This document shows positions 43,001-52,418 of a stretch of 64,000 nucleotides of DNA, piece by piece. Location: assembly GCA_015056495.1 (NCBI GenBank), contig SVGC01000009.1:1-64000 (forward strand), read 5' to 3'. A program made the position numbers and the translations under genes. The stretch comes from Butyrivibrio sp. Its GTDB lineage: Bacteria > Bacillota > Clostridia > Lachnospirales > Lachnospiraceae. Positions within the stretch are counted from its first letter, which is position 1; each line of letters begins with the position of its first letter. The notes under the pieces are model-generated. The model ran no database searches. It saw only the letters and a list, made by a program, of their open reading frames with translations, and was not told the origin of the DNA.

Positions 43001-43083
43001 ATAACTATCTCTTTCTTGATCCTCATTCTTTAAGTTTTTGAAGTTACCGCGCCCTGGCATCGACGATTGCCGGCAACGCATTA

Positions 43084-44151
43084 TTACAGTCCCTTCACCT
43101 TGGCATGAGCCCATCTCACAAGCTTTGGAGCAGGTAAAAGAATCTTCAGATACTTCTTGTCTCTATCACTTAAGTAAGGGTTTGTGAAAATATCTTTTCT
43201 GTGTTTTCTAAGGTAAGCAACGACATTATCCCTGTAAAAAGAATTGTCTGATGTCATCTTACTGATTGGTATATGCAGCAGATAATCCAATCGCTGGACA
43301 TATCCAAATCGTTCTGCCACCTGCACAAGCTCGGGATGATTTTTCTGCATGAGCTCTAGTGCAAAATCCGCATGATTTACTATATCTGTAAATACCGGTG
43401 GAAAATAATCCTTGTCCTTAGCCTTTTTTCTGGAATTGGAACCGCTTCTGTAGTACACGTGATAATACTGATACGGAAGTATTGCCACCTGATCTATTTT
43501 ATCCAGCATCTGGATAAGCAGCCAGAAGTCTTCATTTAGAACGCCTTCCGGGAATTTCAGCTTATCTGTAAAAAGAGACTTCTTGGTAATTCTCGTGCAA
43601 TATGAAGCGTCTCCTGTATGCATCAGGAGCGTTTTTATGTACTCAGTATTTTTTACAAGGGTAGTCTCAGCTGGTGGTATGACCACATCAGGAAGCTTGG
43701 AGCCATCTTCTGCAATCTCATCTCTGCAGACCTGCGCCATTGGCACGTTGTATTCATGAATAGCTTTCATCAATACTTCTACCATGTGCTCATCTACATA
43801 GTCATCGCTATCCACAAAGCCTACATAGTTGCCGGTTGCATGTGCCAGGCCATTATTTCTGGCTGCACTTGAGCCGGCATTGGCCTGATGGATAGCCGTT
43901 ACGTTTTCGTACTGCTCTGCAAGTCTGTCAACAACTTCTCCTGTGGCATCCTTTGAGCCATCATCCACAACTATTATCTCAAGCCTGTCAGCCGGATACG
44001 TCTGATGCACAAGCGATTCCACACATCTGGTGATCAGGTCTTCGATATTGTATGCCGGGATGATGATTGTGACTTTATCTGACTTGGCTAACGCATTCTC
44101 ATTTATTGAATTATTCTTTTCACTTGCTGAATCCGCTACTTTACCACTCAT
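43084..44151 (-). CDS. GT2 family glycosyltransferase
   Basis: A 354-residue GT-A enzyme: KVTIIIPAYNIEDLITRC, EIIVVDDGSKDATGEV, and the metal motif VGFVDSDDYVDEHMV. Before the catalytic domain, 26 polar residues (many Ser, Asn, Lys, Glu) form an N-terminal extension. The start at 44151 is chosen because it lies after the upstream gene's stop (8-base gap); an earlier in-frame start would overlap it by 50 bases. Donor and acceptor are unknown. Confidence 0.88.
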   Translation of the reverse strand: MSGKVADSASEKNNSINENALAKSDKVTIIIPAYNIEDLITRCVESLVHQTYPADRLEIIVVDDGSKDATGEVVDRLAEQYENVTAIHQANAGSSAARNNGLAHATGNYVGFVDSDDYVDEHMVEVLMKAIHEYNVPMAQVCRDEIAEDGSKLPDVVIPPAETTLVKNTEYIKTLLMHTGDASYCTRITKKSLFTDKLKFPEGVLNEDFWLLIQMLDKIDQVAILPYQYYHVYYRSGSNSRKKAKDKDYFPPVFTDIVNHADFALELMQKNHPELVQVAERFGYVQRLDYLLHIPISKMTSDNSFYRDNVVAYLRKHRKDIFTNPYLSDRDKKYLKILLPAPKLVRWAHAKVKGL

Positions 44152-44158
44152 TTTTCTA

Positions 44159-45430
44159 TCACTTATCTGTTGATACTGCATTATCATTGATCTGTTTATA
44201 CAGGTCATATCCCATTACAAGGATGATGCAGAGGTTGATAATTGCAAATGGATACAAATAGGTTACGTTAGAACCAAAAAGATATCTGATATAAGTAATT
44301 ATTGCCAGTGTCTCAATTCCTACAAAACAACAGAACTTCCTATATCCAAACATAGCGTAGATAACGCCAAAAACTTCTGCAATATAAGCATATCTCTCAT
44401 GCATTACAGGCAGGCAGAATACGATAAGTGCTGCCATGAATACGATGAGTGACACCATAAATTCGTTTGTGATTTCAAACTGCTTCTCATAAATATAATA
44501 AGCAATAATTCCAACAAGCATAGCCGTAATAAGAATTGCTGATGGAATGATTATCTTACGCATAGAATGAGATATCTGTGAAGTAACTACTGTATAAAGG
44601 TTAGGATAGTTCATTGAAAGGCTGCTGAACATGGTAACCTGATTGCTGTAGATTCCAAGCAGTGATCCAAGGCTTCTACCGGCAATCCATGCAGGTATTA
44701 CCTGTACAAAATATACTACAGGCATCAGAAGTATATAGCGGATCTTTGTCTTATTCTTGAGCCACATCAAGAGCAGGAATGGCAGGAAAAAGATTGTCTG
44801 CTGCTTAAAAATAAATGCAATTGAAACATAAAGCCATGTTCTGAAGTCTCTTTTCTTTAAGAAACTGTAGAATGAGAGCATCAAAAAGCTTGTAAAAATA
44901 GCATCATTCTGAGCCCATGTAGCACCATTTAAAATAACTGTTGGAAGAAGTGTTACTCCAGCCATTGCCATCATTGACTTACGTACACTTCCTGTAAGTA
45001 CATATGTAACTCTCATAGCATTGAAAACAAGGACAAAATCAAATATACATGATAATGTCTTGACCAGTACTATATTAGCGACCTTGCCACCGCCTATTGT
45101 ATATAAAAGACACAGGCAATACTGGAATATACAGTTATAGTCAAAAGTACTAGCGTCACTGGTTACCGGATCGATTCCAATATAAGCCCATCCGCCTGCT
45201 GCCTCAATTTCGCTCATCCAGTCAGCAAAAGCATTGGTATAATCTCCTGATGCAATACTGAACATATTGATTCTGGCAGCTATTCCGATCGTAAATATGC
45301 CCAAGGCAAAAATAATATCAACGAGCTTTACTACTACTCCTCCGAAATTAAATCTGTAGTTCATAAGTTCATCAATAAACCTAGGTTTGTTCTCTGTTAC
45401 ATTTTGTTTGTTTTTAGTTGTGTTTTCCAT
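44159..45430 (-). CDS. Polytopic GT-C-type mannosyltransferase-like protein
   Basis: A 423-residue protein with about 10 membrane helices. The first outer loop has ASGDYTNAFADWMSEIEAAGG (Asp in GT-C position), then NGATWAQNDAIFTSFL, FKQQTIFFLPFLLL and CLPVMHERYAYIAEVF, close to mannosyltransferase-like proteins of the ALG/PIG-type GT-C set in bacteria. GGGGA lies 7 bases before the ATG. It probably adds a sugar outside the membrane from a lipid donor. The sugar is not known. Confidence 0.8.
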   Translation of the reverse strand: MENTTKNKQNVTENKPRFIDELMNYRFNFGGVVVKLVDIIFALGIFTIGIAARINMFSIASGDYTNAFADWMSEIEAAGGWAYIGIDPVTSDASTFDYNCIFQYCLCLLYTIGGGKVANIVLVKTLSCIFDFVLVFNAMRVTYVLTGSVRKSMMAMAGVTLLPTVILNGATWAQNDAIFTSFLMLSFYSFLKKRDFRTWLYVSIAFIFKQQTIFFLPFLLLMWLKNKTKIRYILLMPVVYFVQVIPAWIAGRSLGSLLGIYSNQVTMFSSLSMNYPNLYTVVTSQISHSMRKIIIPSAILITAMLVGIIAYYIYEKQFEITNEFMVSLIVFMAALIVFCLPVMHERYAYIAEVFGVIYAMFGYRKFCCFVGIETLAIITYIRYLFGSNVTYLYPFAIINLCIILVMGYDLYKQINDNAVSTDK

Positions 45431-45513
45431 TTTTTCCCCTACTTACAATTTATTTTTTATATATAACTCTTCTCTCTTCATACCAAGATCCAAGTACATA
45501 AACAATATATAGA

Positions 45514-46884
45514 CTACTTCAAATGATTATCCTCCTGCAGAGTCCTAAAAAAAGATGGCGGCTTTATTATCGGCGCCTCGCTCAGCGGACCGTCTTCGGC
45601 AGGCGAAGGATAGCCTTTTAAAAGATCCTTGCAGAATCTGATCAGCTCATTTGCAGCATTCTCTGCATTCCACTTATCTATGATCGTGTTATAGGCTTCA
45701 AGCCCCATTCTTCCTATCCTGATCGGATTTTCAAGGAGTGCTGTGAGCTTTTTCAGCATCTCACTATATCTGCCTTTTCTATAAACACATCCATTGATAT
45801 CATCTTTTATCAGGTATGGAACGCAGCCTGCTTCCCCGGATGCAATGACTGCGCAGCCTGCATTCATAGCTTCATTTACTACAGCACCCCAGCCTTCCAA
45901 ATAATTGCTGGTAAAAAGAAAAATATCTGCATCCAGCATCTTCTTTCTAACTGCAGCAGGTTCCATATTACCACAAAAAGTGATTCTATGATAAACCTTG
46001 TACTGACGTGCAAGTTCCTTCATTTCTTCCAATAGTTCACCATCACCTATCATAGTAAGGTGGACATTTCTATATTTTCCCGCAATATCTTTCATTGCCA
46101 TGATCGCATATTCAGGATGCTTAAGTTTGATAAATCTTCCTGCCCACATAATCTCAAGTGGTATCTGGTCCAGCCTGACACTATCGTCTGCTATCTTACT
46201 GATTCCAGCATTAGCCACATTTCCCTCAGTCTGAGCAGAAGCATTATCTTTGTCATTATCTCTATTATCCGCTTTCCCATCTGTCCTGATAAATTTTAAT
46301 GTCTCATCAGTATTATCCAGATCGACTGTATCTTCATAATCCTGAAATTTCTTGAATTTCTTCTTATGCTCCTGGGCAGTAATAATGTGGGTTGGTGGAA
46401 AATATCCCCAACGATACTTTTTACCTGGATAAGCATGTATCAGCGCAAAATCAGCTGCCACATAGGCTCCTGCACATAACAGATACACAGGTTTGTTCTT
46501 AAATCTGATGTGCTCCTTGTATTTACTCAGCAATCCTCTTGGGGAAATGGCTTTCCACTGCCCTTCCCTGTATATTCGCTCGCTTATGCGGATTATAGGC
46601 TTGTCTGACCCAAGAACGATCTCATCTACCTCCGGAACTCCGCTCCAACCAAGTATCAGCACATCCGCATCCTGTATCAGCTGCAGGCATCTGTCCTTAT
46701 CTCTTGTGTATAGCTCAACATAAGGATACTTAGCAGTATCAACGCCCCAGCCCATCTCGACGCGTTTTTCCTCCATATCCATACACTGTATGAAATGGAA
46801 ATCTTCACCAAGATACTTATATATTGCATCACAGAGCGGAATCTGATGATGATTTATGTAGTTTGAAATAAAAGTTATCTTCAT
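45514..46884 (-). CDS. GT4 family glycosyltransferase with long polar linker
   Basis: A 456-residue GT-B enzyme: ITFISNYINHHQIPLCDA at the N-terminus and NYLEGWGAVVNEAMNAGC with the catalytic Glu region in the C-terminal domain (about residue 335). Residues about 181-240, between the two domains, are rich in Asp, Asn, Lys and Thr (DGKADNRDNDKDNASAQTEG), much longer than the usual linker. ATGA overlap with the upstream GT4 gene couples translation. It probably acts on a lipid-linked repeat unit. Confidence 0.9.
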   Translation of the reverse strand: MKITFISNYINHHQIPLCDAIYKYLGEDFHFIQCMDMEEKRVEMGWGVDTAKYPYVELYTRDKDRCLQLIQDADVLILGWSGVPEVDEIVLGSDKPIIRISERIYREGQWKAISPRGLLSKYKEHIRFKNKPVYLLCAGAYVAADFALIHAYPGKKYRWGYFPPTHIITAQEHKKKFKKFQDYEDTVDLDNTDETLKFIRTDGKADNRDNDKDNASAQTEGNVANAGISKIADDSVRLDQIPLEIMWAGRFIKLKHPEYAIMAMKDIAGKYRNVHLTMIGDGELLEEMKELARQYKVYHRITFCGNMEPAAVRKKMLDADIFLFTSNYLEGWGAVVNEAMNAGCAVIASGEAGCVPYLIKDDINGCVYRKGRYSEMLKKLTALLENPIRIGRMGLEAYNTIIDKWNAENAANELIRFCKDLLKGYPSPAEDGPLSEAPIIKPPSFFRTLQEDNHLK

Positions 46885-48242
46885 GATCTCGCTCCAGTAG
46901 CAATCTCCCTATAGATCTCTTTGAGTCTTTCAAAATTGCGATCCGGGTCATGGTCTATATGCGCGCGTTTGTAGCCATTGTCACCATATACGCCTGCAAT
47001 AACAGGCTCATCCCACATATCTATTACTGCTTTTGCAAGCTGGTGGACATCGCCGCCCTTATAGATTATGCCCTCTCTGTTATTATCAAGCATGCTTGGG
47101 ATCCCTCCCACATCTGCTGCAATGACCGGAACTCCCAGTAGCATTGCTTCTGCCAGAGAATTGGGGCTGTTCTCAACAGCTGATGGACAGATAAACACAT
47201 TACACTTAAGATACTGCTCTTTCATCTGCTCAGCATTTAACTTTCCAAGGATAGTCACATGCTTTTTGAGATTATTCTGGGAAATGAGTTTTTTGAGGTA
47301 CTTGCCGTAGGCGCTGATACGCATGAACAGTGGATATTTACTACCTGTAACAACTGTTCCTTCATCATCAGCAGCTGTAACTGTTCTTCTGTCTATTTTT
47401 CCAAAAATACTATTACCTGCAACATACACATGAGCATCCGGGTATTTCTCAAGGATCTCAGGCATCGCCTGAAGTACATAATGAAGGCCTTTTAGTGGAT
47501 AATCTCCCTGTGATAAAAAGATGCTGTGGATAACGCGGTCTTTTTCAGACCATCTGCCTTCATAGAAGTTACTGCGCATGGTCTCGTTCATGTGGTGATA
47601 AACTGCTCCAGGATTGATCCTGGCAGTTTCTCTCTTATCAAAAGCGGTGCGACCGGTAATATGGCCTGCTCCTTCAATTATCTTTTTTTCATTGGCAGCC
47701 CTGAGATAATATTTTTCCTGCTGCTGCCTGATGGAATCGTGTTTTATCTTATCTCTAAAGGTCAGATCATTCTGAACTGACTCTGGAAGATCTGCCATAT
47801 ATTTATCAGCGATAACTCCGCACAGTCCCTGTATCCCTACAAGCGTGCGCTCTGGTCTGTTAAAGGTCCTGACCATAGCTAGGCTGTGTGGAAATTCTGT
47901 ACCAAAGATGTGCACAATGTCCGGCTGAAAATCCTTTAATATAGCATCCATCTGTTTTTCGAGTGCCTCGTCATAAACTTCAGGGGCATCAAGATTTTCT
48001 TTGAAAGTATAAAAAGTGACTCTGCCTATCACTTCACCAAGGCCACGATCCTGCTCTGCATCCTCTGTATCAGCAGCTGCTCCTGGAAAAGCCACTGCAA
48101 GAGTTATTGCTTCATCTGTCTTCAGCTCCTTATTGATCCTGTCAAAGCTTCCGGAGAGCCATCCTTCCCTTGCGGAAAAAGAGAGCCCTTTTGCCTTGGC
48201 ATAGGCTGGAAGCATAATATTACATAACCATAATACCTTCAT
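46881..48242 (-). CDS. GT4 family glycosyltransferase
   Basis: A 453-residue GT-B enzyme. Motifs are KVLWLCNIMLPAYAKAKGL, PDIVHIFGTEFPHSLAMV in the acceptor domain and CPSAVENSPNSLAEAMLLG with VIAADVGGIPSML in the donor domain. Residues about 54-70 (AAADTEDAEQDRG) form a short polar insertion. AAAGGA lies 7 bases before the ATG. It is coupled to the next GT4 by a 4-base overlap. Confidence 0.92.
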   Translation of the reverse strand: MKVLWLCNIMLPAYAKAKGLSFSAREGWLSGSFDRINKELKTDEAITLAVAFPGAAADTEDAEQDRGLGEVIGRVTFYTFKENLDAPEVYDEALEKQMDAILKDFQPDIVHIFGTEFPHSLAMVRTFNRPERTLVGIQGLCGVIADKYMADLPESVQNDLTFRDKIKHDSIRQQQEKYYLRAANEKKIIEGAGHITGRTAFDKRETARINPGAVYHHMNETMRSNFYEGRWSEKDRVIHSIFLSQGDYPLKGLHYVLQAMPEILEKYPDAHVYVAGNSIFGKIDRRTVTAADDEGTVVTGSKYPLFMRISAYGKYLKKLISQNNLKKHVTILGKLNAEQMKEQYLKCNVFICPSAVENSPNSLAEAMLLGVPVIAADVGGIPSMLDNNREGIIYKGGDVHQLAKAVIDMWDEPVIAGVYGDNGYKRAHIDHDPDRNFERLKEIYREIATGARS

Positions 48243-48247
48243 TTAAA

Positions 48248-49171
48248 TTATCCTTTTTTACCCTTTAACAGCTTGTACAACCAGCTTCTAAACTTGTTGT
48301 AGGCCCCTGCAGTAGATTTATTTGAGGCAAGATATGTACGAAGAGGCGCCAGTGTCACCCATCTGATGATGTCAAATTTTAAGATCAGATCAGGAGTCAG
48401 ATACATAGCGATTATCTTCTTTCGCTCCTGCTCGGAAATGCGCCTGTTCTCGGCTGTTTCTGAGAAACCGCCGCCTTCATATTTCGCAATAGTTGTATCC
48501 AGATAGATGGTATCTGCATTTTCAATATACCTGCATCTGAGGAAATGCTCGTAATCCGCTCTGACTCTCCATTTGATGTCAAATCGCTCATTTTTCATAA
48601 GCGCCACATCATAAAAAGCTGACTGGTGGCACGGTACATTTCTGTAGCAGGCAAAATCATCGATCACAGGCGGGGATGATACGTGCTGCCCGGTCTGCAT
48701 GTCGATTATATCTCCGTAAAAAATGGTAAGCCTTGTCCTGTCGTCCTTTGAAGCCTTTTTATTATTTCTGTCATCTTCAAATTTCTCCGAAATGCCCTTG
48801 GCTACTCTCTCTAACACTTCGTTATCAGCAAAAGAGTCTCCGCAGTTAAGAAAATATACAAAACTGCACTCCCTGTCAGAAGTAAGGTCTGACTCAGGAA
48901 TAGCTGAAATAGCTTCATTCATTGCATCATAGATGCCTTCATCCTTCTCAGATATGATCCGTGAATTCTTTAAAATCTCATCACCGGCATATTTATCCTG
49001 AAGTACAGACAATGAGCCATCTGTAGACGCACCATCTTTGATGATGAGCTCTATGTTTCTGTGGGTCTGCCCTCTCAGGCTCTCATAGGTACTGATGAGG
49101 CTCTGTCCTGCATTGTAGGACACTATTATCACTATGAACTTGATATTATCTGCAAAAAAATCGTCTGCCAT
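48248..49171 (-). CDS. GT2 family glycosyltransferase
   Basis: A 307-residue enzyme close to colanic-acid WcaA/WcaE-like GT2s: FIVIIVSYNAGQSLISTYES, ELIIKDGASTDGS, SEKDEGIYDAMNEAI and FLNCGDSFADNEV. Polar insertions lie near residues 92-102 and 131-147 (FEDDRNNKKASKDDR). The ATG at 49171 has GGGAGA 4 bases upstream, and a TTG five codons earlier is rejected. It follows the EpsG-like gene by about 20 bases. Confidence 0.9.
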   Translation of the reverse strand: MADDFFADNIKFIVIIVSYNAGQSLISTYESLRGQTHRNIELIIKDGASTDGSLSVLQDKYAGDEILKNSRIISEKDEGIYDAMNEAISAIPESDLTSDRECSFVYFLNCGDSFADNEVLERVAKGISEKFEDDRNNKKASKDDRTRLTIFYGDIIDMQTGQHVSSPPVIDDFACYRNVPCHQSAFYDVALMKNERFDIKWRVRADYEHFLRCRYIENADTIYLDTTIAKYEGGGFSETAENRRISEQERKKIIAMYLTPDLILKFDIIRWVTLAPLRTYLASNKSTAGAYNKFRSWLYKLLKGKKG

Positions 49172-49192
49172 AAAATCTCCCTGCAAAAAGTA

Positions 49193-50413
49193 TTACTGAT
49201 ACCCTGTCTCTGACAAGATCGGCGGCATATCATGGAACAGGAATGTCTCATATGGAAGTATCCTGATGCCGTCATTTCCTGCACCTCTCATGTACATGAT
49301 AAAGTACAGTATGCAGGCTATTATCACAAATGCCTTGACTATATGTCTCTTCCTGTCATCCTCGATACCTTTTATCAGAGCAGGTACAAACAATATGTGA
49401 GTGATAGTCAGGTAAAAACCTATTCTAGAAACAAAAGGAATAAATGTGCAAAAAACATATATGGCAAGAGCCATTAAATTACTGTAAAAGTAAAACAGAT
49501 TCCTTCTATTGCCCTTTACCACCTTTTTATATAACCAAAGGGCAAGCAACAGTACTGCAAAGCATCTGAAAATATTGATGTTACCCACAGTCCAGGTCTT
49601 GAGCGCCCTTAGCAATCCACCAAAAGAATCCACAGCGGACCAGTCTATGTTGGTTGCCGTGCCTTCTGTAACATACTCTGTATCTTCGTAGGACGGATAC
49701 AGGATAACAGCAAGCTTTAGGTACTGCTCCTTCAAGAGTACAAAGGACAGACATACAATACCTGCCACTCCCAGCATCCACTTTTTCCAAGGAAGCTGAG
49801 CAAGTACGTACAATACCAGCACTACCAGGAGTGATTTGTGGAAAAGTGATCCCACAAGTATGCATAGGGCAAATCTTGGCCAGTCCCTGTCTATGACAAA
49901 TCTGATACTATACAGAGCTATAGCCAGTGCCAGGTAATATCTTACAGTGCTGATGGACTGAAAATAGTAGCCCAGCATCATGAACATGAAAAAAGTCCAT
50001 TTAAAATCTTCACTCTGCTGCCACATTGCCAGCAGGAAAAACAGTACCGTGAAAAAAGCAAATATAGCAAAGACCACCAAATAATTTTCAAATCCAAACA
50101 GGTCATATACAAGGCAGGTAAGGGTGTTAAATCCCCATTCTGTAGGTACTACCTGCTTAGCCCAAGCCAGATGCATGAATTCCACGTATTTGGCATAGTC
50201 ATTGCCCACATTGATCCTAAGGGCAGATACGACAAATAGCATGGTGAATATGATCCCCATGCTAATACTGTTCCAGAGCATTCGTCTGCTGATGCCCGCT
50301 CCATATAACGCTCCTCGGGTATGCAGCACTGCCTCGTTCTTTAGTTTACTTTGTTTCTCTATGGAGTAGCCTAGCAGCACCGTGCATAGAGCAAGTGTTA
50401 AATAAACTATCAT
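49193..50413 (-). CDS. EpsG/Wzy-like polysaccharide polymerase
   Basis: A 406-residue protein with about 11 membrane helices, matching the EpsG family: ALRINVGNDYAKYVEFMHL near the start, TEWGFNTLTCLVYDLFG, STVRYYLALAIALYSIRF and LVGSLFHKSLLVVLVLY. It should polymerise the repeat units at the outer membrane face. ATGA overlap with the upstream GT2 gene. The Wzz-like gene lies two genes upstream, as expected for a Wzy-dependent exopolysaccharide locus. Confidence 0.88.
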   Translation of the reverse strand: MIVYLTLALCTVLLGYSIEKQSKLKNEAVLHTRGALYGAGISRRMLWNSISMGIIFTMLFVVSALRINVGNDYAKYVEFMHLAWAKQVVPTEWGFNTLTCLVYDLFGFENYLVVFAIFAFFTVLFFLLAMWQQSEDFKWTFFMFMMLGYYFQSISTVRYYLALAIALYSIRFVIDRDWPRFALCILVGSLFHKSLLVVLVLYVLAQLPWKKWMLGVAGIVCLSFVLLKEQYLKLAVILYPSYEDTEYVTEGTATNIDWSAVDSFGGLLRALKTWTVGNINIFRCFAVLLLALWLYKKVVKGNRRNLFYFYSNLMALAIYVFCTFIPFVSRIGFYLTITHILFVPALIKGIEDDRKRHIVKAFVIIACILYFIMYMRGAGNDGIRILPYETFLFHDMPPILSETGYQ

Positions 50414-51201
50414 TTCCTAACGCTTTTTATCCCCAATTTCATGATTTTATAGCACTGCCAAAGTGGTATGTTCACGCATAATTCTTCCTTATGGCTGAGC
50501 AGGAACCTGAGTGCCAGAGGCTTGGCAAAAATGCCATAGAGATAATAGTACAAAACTCCTCTGTCCAGAAAATACTTTTCATTGTATCCCTCAAACCATG
50601 AGGATTTTCTGGTTATCTCATGTCCTATAAGGACAGGTGATTTATATATTCTCATCTTTTTCTTCAGTGCATCTCTTAAAAAGAGGCTATCCTCTCCTGC
50701 ACTGTATCTGGCTCCTCCGCCAAAAAGTGTTGAGAAGGCAATTCCTGATTTCTGCAGAGCCTTAGCTCTTACAGCTATACTGTAGGCAGGGTATCTTCCG
50801 GAGTTATATATGCGGACTCTGCCAAAACTGTCATTATGATAAGTAAATCTTCCATCAGACTGATCTACATTAAACAGGATCATGTCTGCTTCCGGATGAG
50901 CATCAAACTCTTTTAAAATATCTTCAACATAAGTATCTGTATAAACAATATCCTCATCACCGATGAGTAATATTTCGCCCTGTGCATGGAGGATTGCTGT
51001 GTTTCTGGAGACTCCTACGCCTCTTTCATTGCAGTTGTATGTACGAATCTTGGATCCGCAGTTGTCCATTTCGTTATATTCAAACTTATCGCACTGGTTT
51101 ACTATTACTGCATCTGTCTTTAAACGCATCTGTATTACAAGATCTGCTGTAACCCTATTTACAGCCGATATAAGATGTTCCAGTCTATTTCTTCTAGCCA
51201 T
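50410..51201 (-). CDS. GT2-type glycosyltransferase (family A subgroup)
   Basis: A 263-residue protein of the GT-A subgroup with first strand HLISAVNRVTADLV and second DAVIVNQCDKFEYNEM, then ERGVGVSRNTAILHAQGE and the metal motif ILLIGDEDIVYTD. It is shorter than the other GT2s but not truncated for this subgroup. The ribosome site is weak (AGG 8 bases before the ATG). It follows the Wzz-like gene by about 105 bases in which I see nothing else. Confidence 0.8.
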   Translation of the reverse strand: MARRNRLEHLISAVNRVTADLVIQMRLKTDAVIVNQCDKFEYNEMDNCGSKIRTYNCNERGVGVSRNTAILHAQGEILLIGDEDIVYTDTYVEDILKEFDAHPEADMILFNVDQSDGRFTYHNDSFGRVRIYNSGRYPAYSIAVRAKALQKSGIAFSTLFGGGARYSAGEDSLFLRDALKKKMRIYKSPVLIGHEITRKSSWFEGYNEKYFLDRGVLYYYLYGIFAKPLALRFLLSHKEELCVNIPLWQCYKIMKLGIKSVRK

Positions 51202-51305
51202 TTTGATTACCTATTCCATTTTCTATTCTTGAATGTCCCCCTCACTCAAGCAGGCTACTGCATTTCTAACAGGTCAACCCCCCAGAAAGCCTCTTGTGCC
51301 AAAAA

Positions 51306-52418
51306 TCACTTTTTCATACGATAATACAATTTCAAAAACTTCATATCCACATCTGTAAGAATGATTCCTACTATGTTACAGTTGTGCTTTTTAAGCTGAC
51401 TTATAAGGTGATCTGTAGCTGTGCCTATTCTCTTTCCAGCCTGAATAGCAATGATCACGCCATCTGTCTCATTTATCTTTCTATAACTATCTGTCTTATT
51501 TCCGGGAATCTCAACTCCCGTGATAGATGTTTTATTAAAATCAAAAGGTCCTTCGATCAATTCATGGAGCCTTAGACTATCTTCTTTGGACTTGGTATCA
51601 TCATCCCAATTGCCTGAAGATATGAGCAGTATCTGACTCTTGCCATTTAAGAATTCATGAGAGGCCTCTATCAGTTCATTTCTAAATCTGTCAGGCATTG
51701 CAACTCCGCTCTTTGTCATGCATCCGAGTAGAGTCAGCCCGTATTTACTCTGTACATCTTCAGGAACGTAGATGGCATCGTCCATGGTATTTATGAGCAG
51801 CATTGCAAAAAAGGCTATGAGAAGCCCCATCACTACTCCAAAAATAACTGCTGCCAAAGTTCGGTCTGTATAAACCACAAGCTCTGCAGGAGTCGAGCCT
51901 ATCTGCTTGATAGAATTAAATTCATCCTTCACTGAGCCAAAGTGCTCAAGAGATGCAGCTGATGCCTCAAGTATTGCATCTGCAAGCTCCTGATCATTGT
52001 TGGTGATAGTAAGCACCATTACTCTGACATCTGATGGTATATCTGCACTTGTGGACTCAAGCACTTCCTCACGGGATACTCCGGATGATATGCCGCTGAC
52101 TACAGAAGCGTCTGTAATCTCAGGAATACCAGCATCTTTCAGATTCTCCATCGTTGTATCAATGATCTCATCCGTTGCCATGAGCAGGTTCCAGGTATAT
52201 GCATTGTACCAGTCCACAACTTCGCCTGATTCATCATAGGCAAAATCAATGTATATGGTAGCTGTAGCACTATAGCTCCTGGCAGGACCATAAACAACAG
52301 TGGCTACAAAATAAATAAGTCCTGCTATAAGTCCCCCGATCGCAGCTGCAAGCGGCAGGATCCATATTTTTCTAAACAGCCTCAAATAAAAGCTTCTAAG
52401 ATTTAATGCTTCATCCAT
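51306..52418 (-). CDS. Wzz/CapA-like chain-length protein with degenerate kinase domain
   Basis: A 370-residue membrane protein. Helix 1 (residues 18-41) and helix 2 (about 181-205) flank an extracytoplasmic Wzz domain. After DDAIYVPEDVQSKYGLTLLG, where BY-kinases continue with an ATPase, the expected Walker A is replaced by ILLISSGNWDDDTKSKED. The end, GVIIAIQAGKRIGTATDHLI, keeps the later part of the fold. There is no Tyr cluster at the C-terminus apart from one YY. It probably controls chain length without kinase activity. The start overlaps the WbaP-like stop by one base (TAATG). Confidence 0.88.
   Translation of the reverse strand: MDEALNLRSFYLRLFRKIWILPLAAAIGGLIAGLIYFVATVVYGPARSYSATATIYIDFAYDESGEVVDWYNAYTWNLLMATDEIIDTTMENLKDAGIPEITDASVVSGISSGVSREEVLESTSADIPSDVRVMVLTITNNDQELADAILEASAASLEHFGSVKDEFNSIKQIGSTPAELVVYTDRTLAAVIFGVVMGLLIAFFAMLLINTMDDAIYVPEDVQSKYGLTLLGCMTKSGVAMPDRFRNELIEASHEFLNGKSQILLISSGNWDDDTKSKEDSLRLHELIEGPFDFNKTSITGVEIPGNKTDSYRKINETDGVIIAIQAGKRIGTATDHLISQLKKHNCNIVGIILTDVDMKFLKLYYRMKK

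Noticed and set aside
50410-51201. The 263-residue GT2 as an N-terminally truncated gene
   Set aside because: The first strand HLISAVNR and VNQCDK fit a known shorter GT-A subgroup, so it appears complete.
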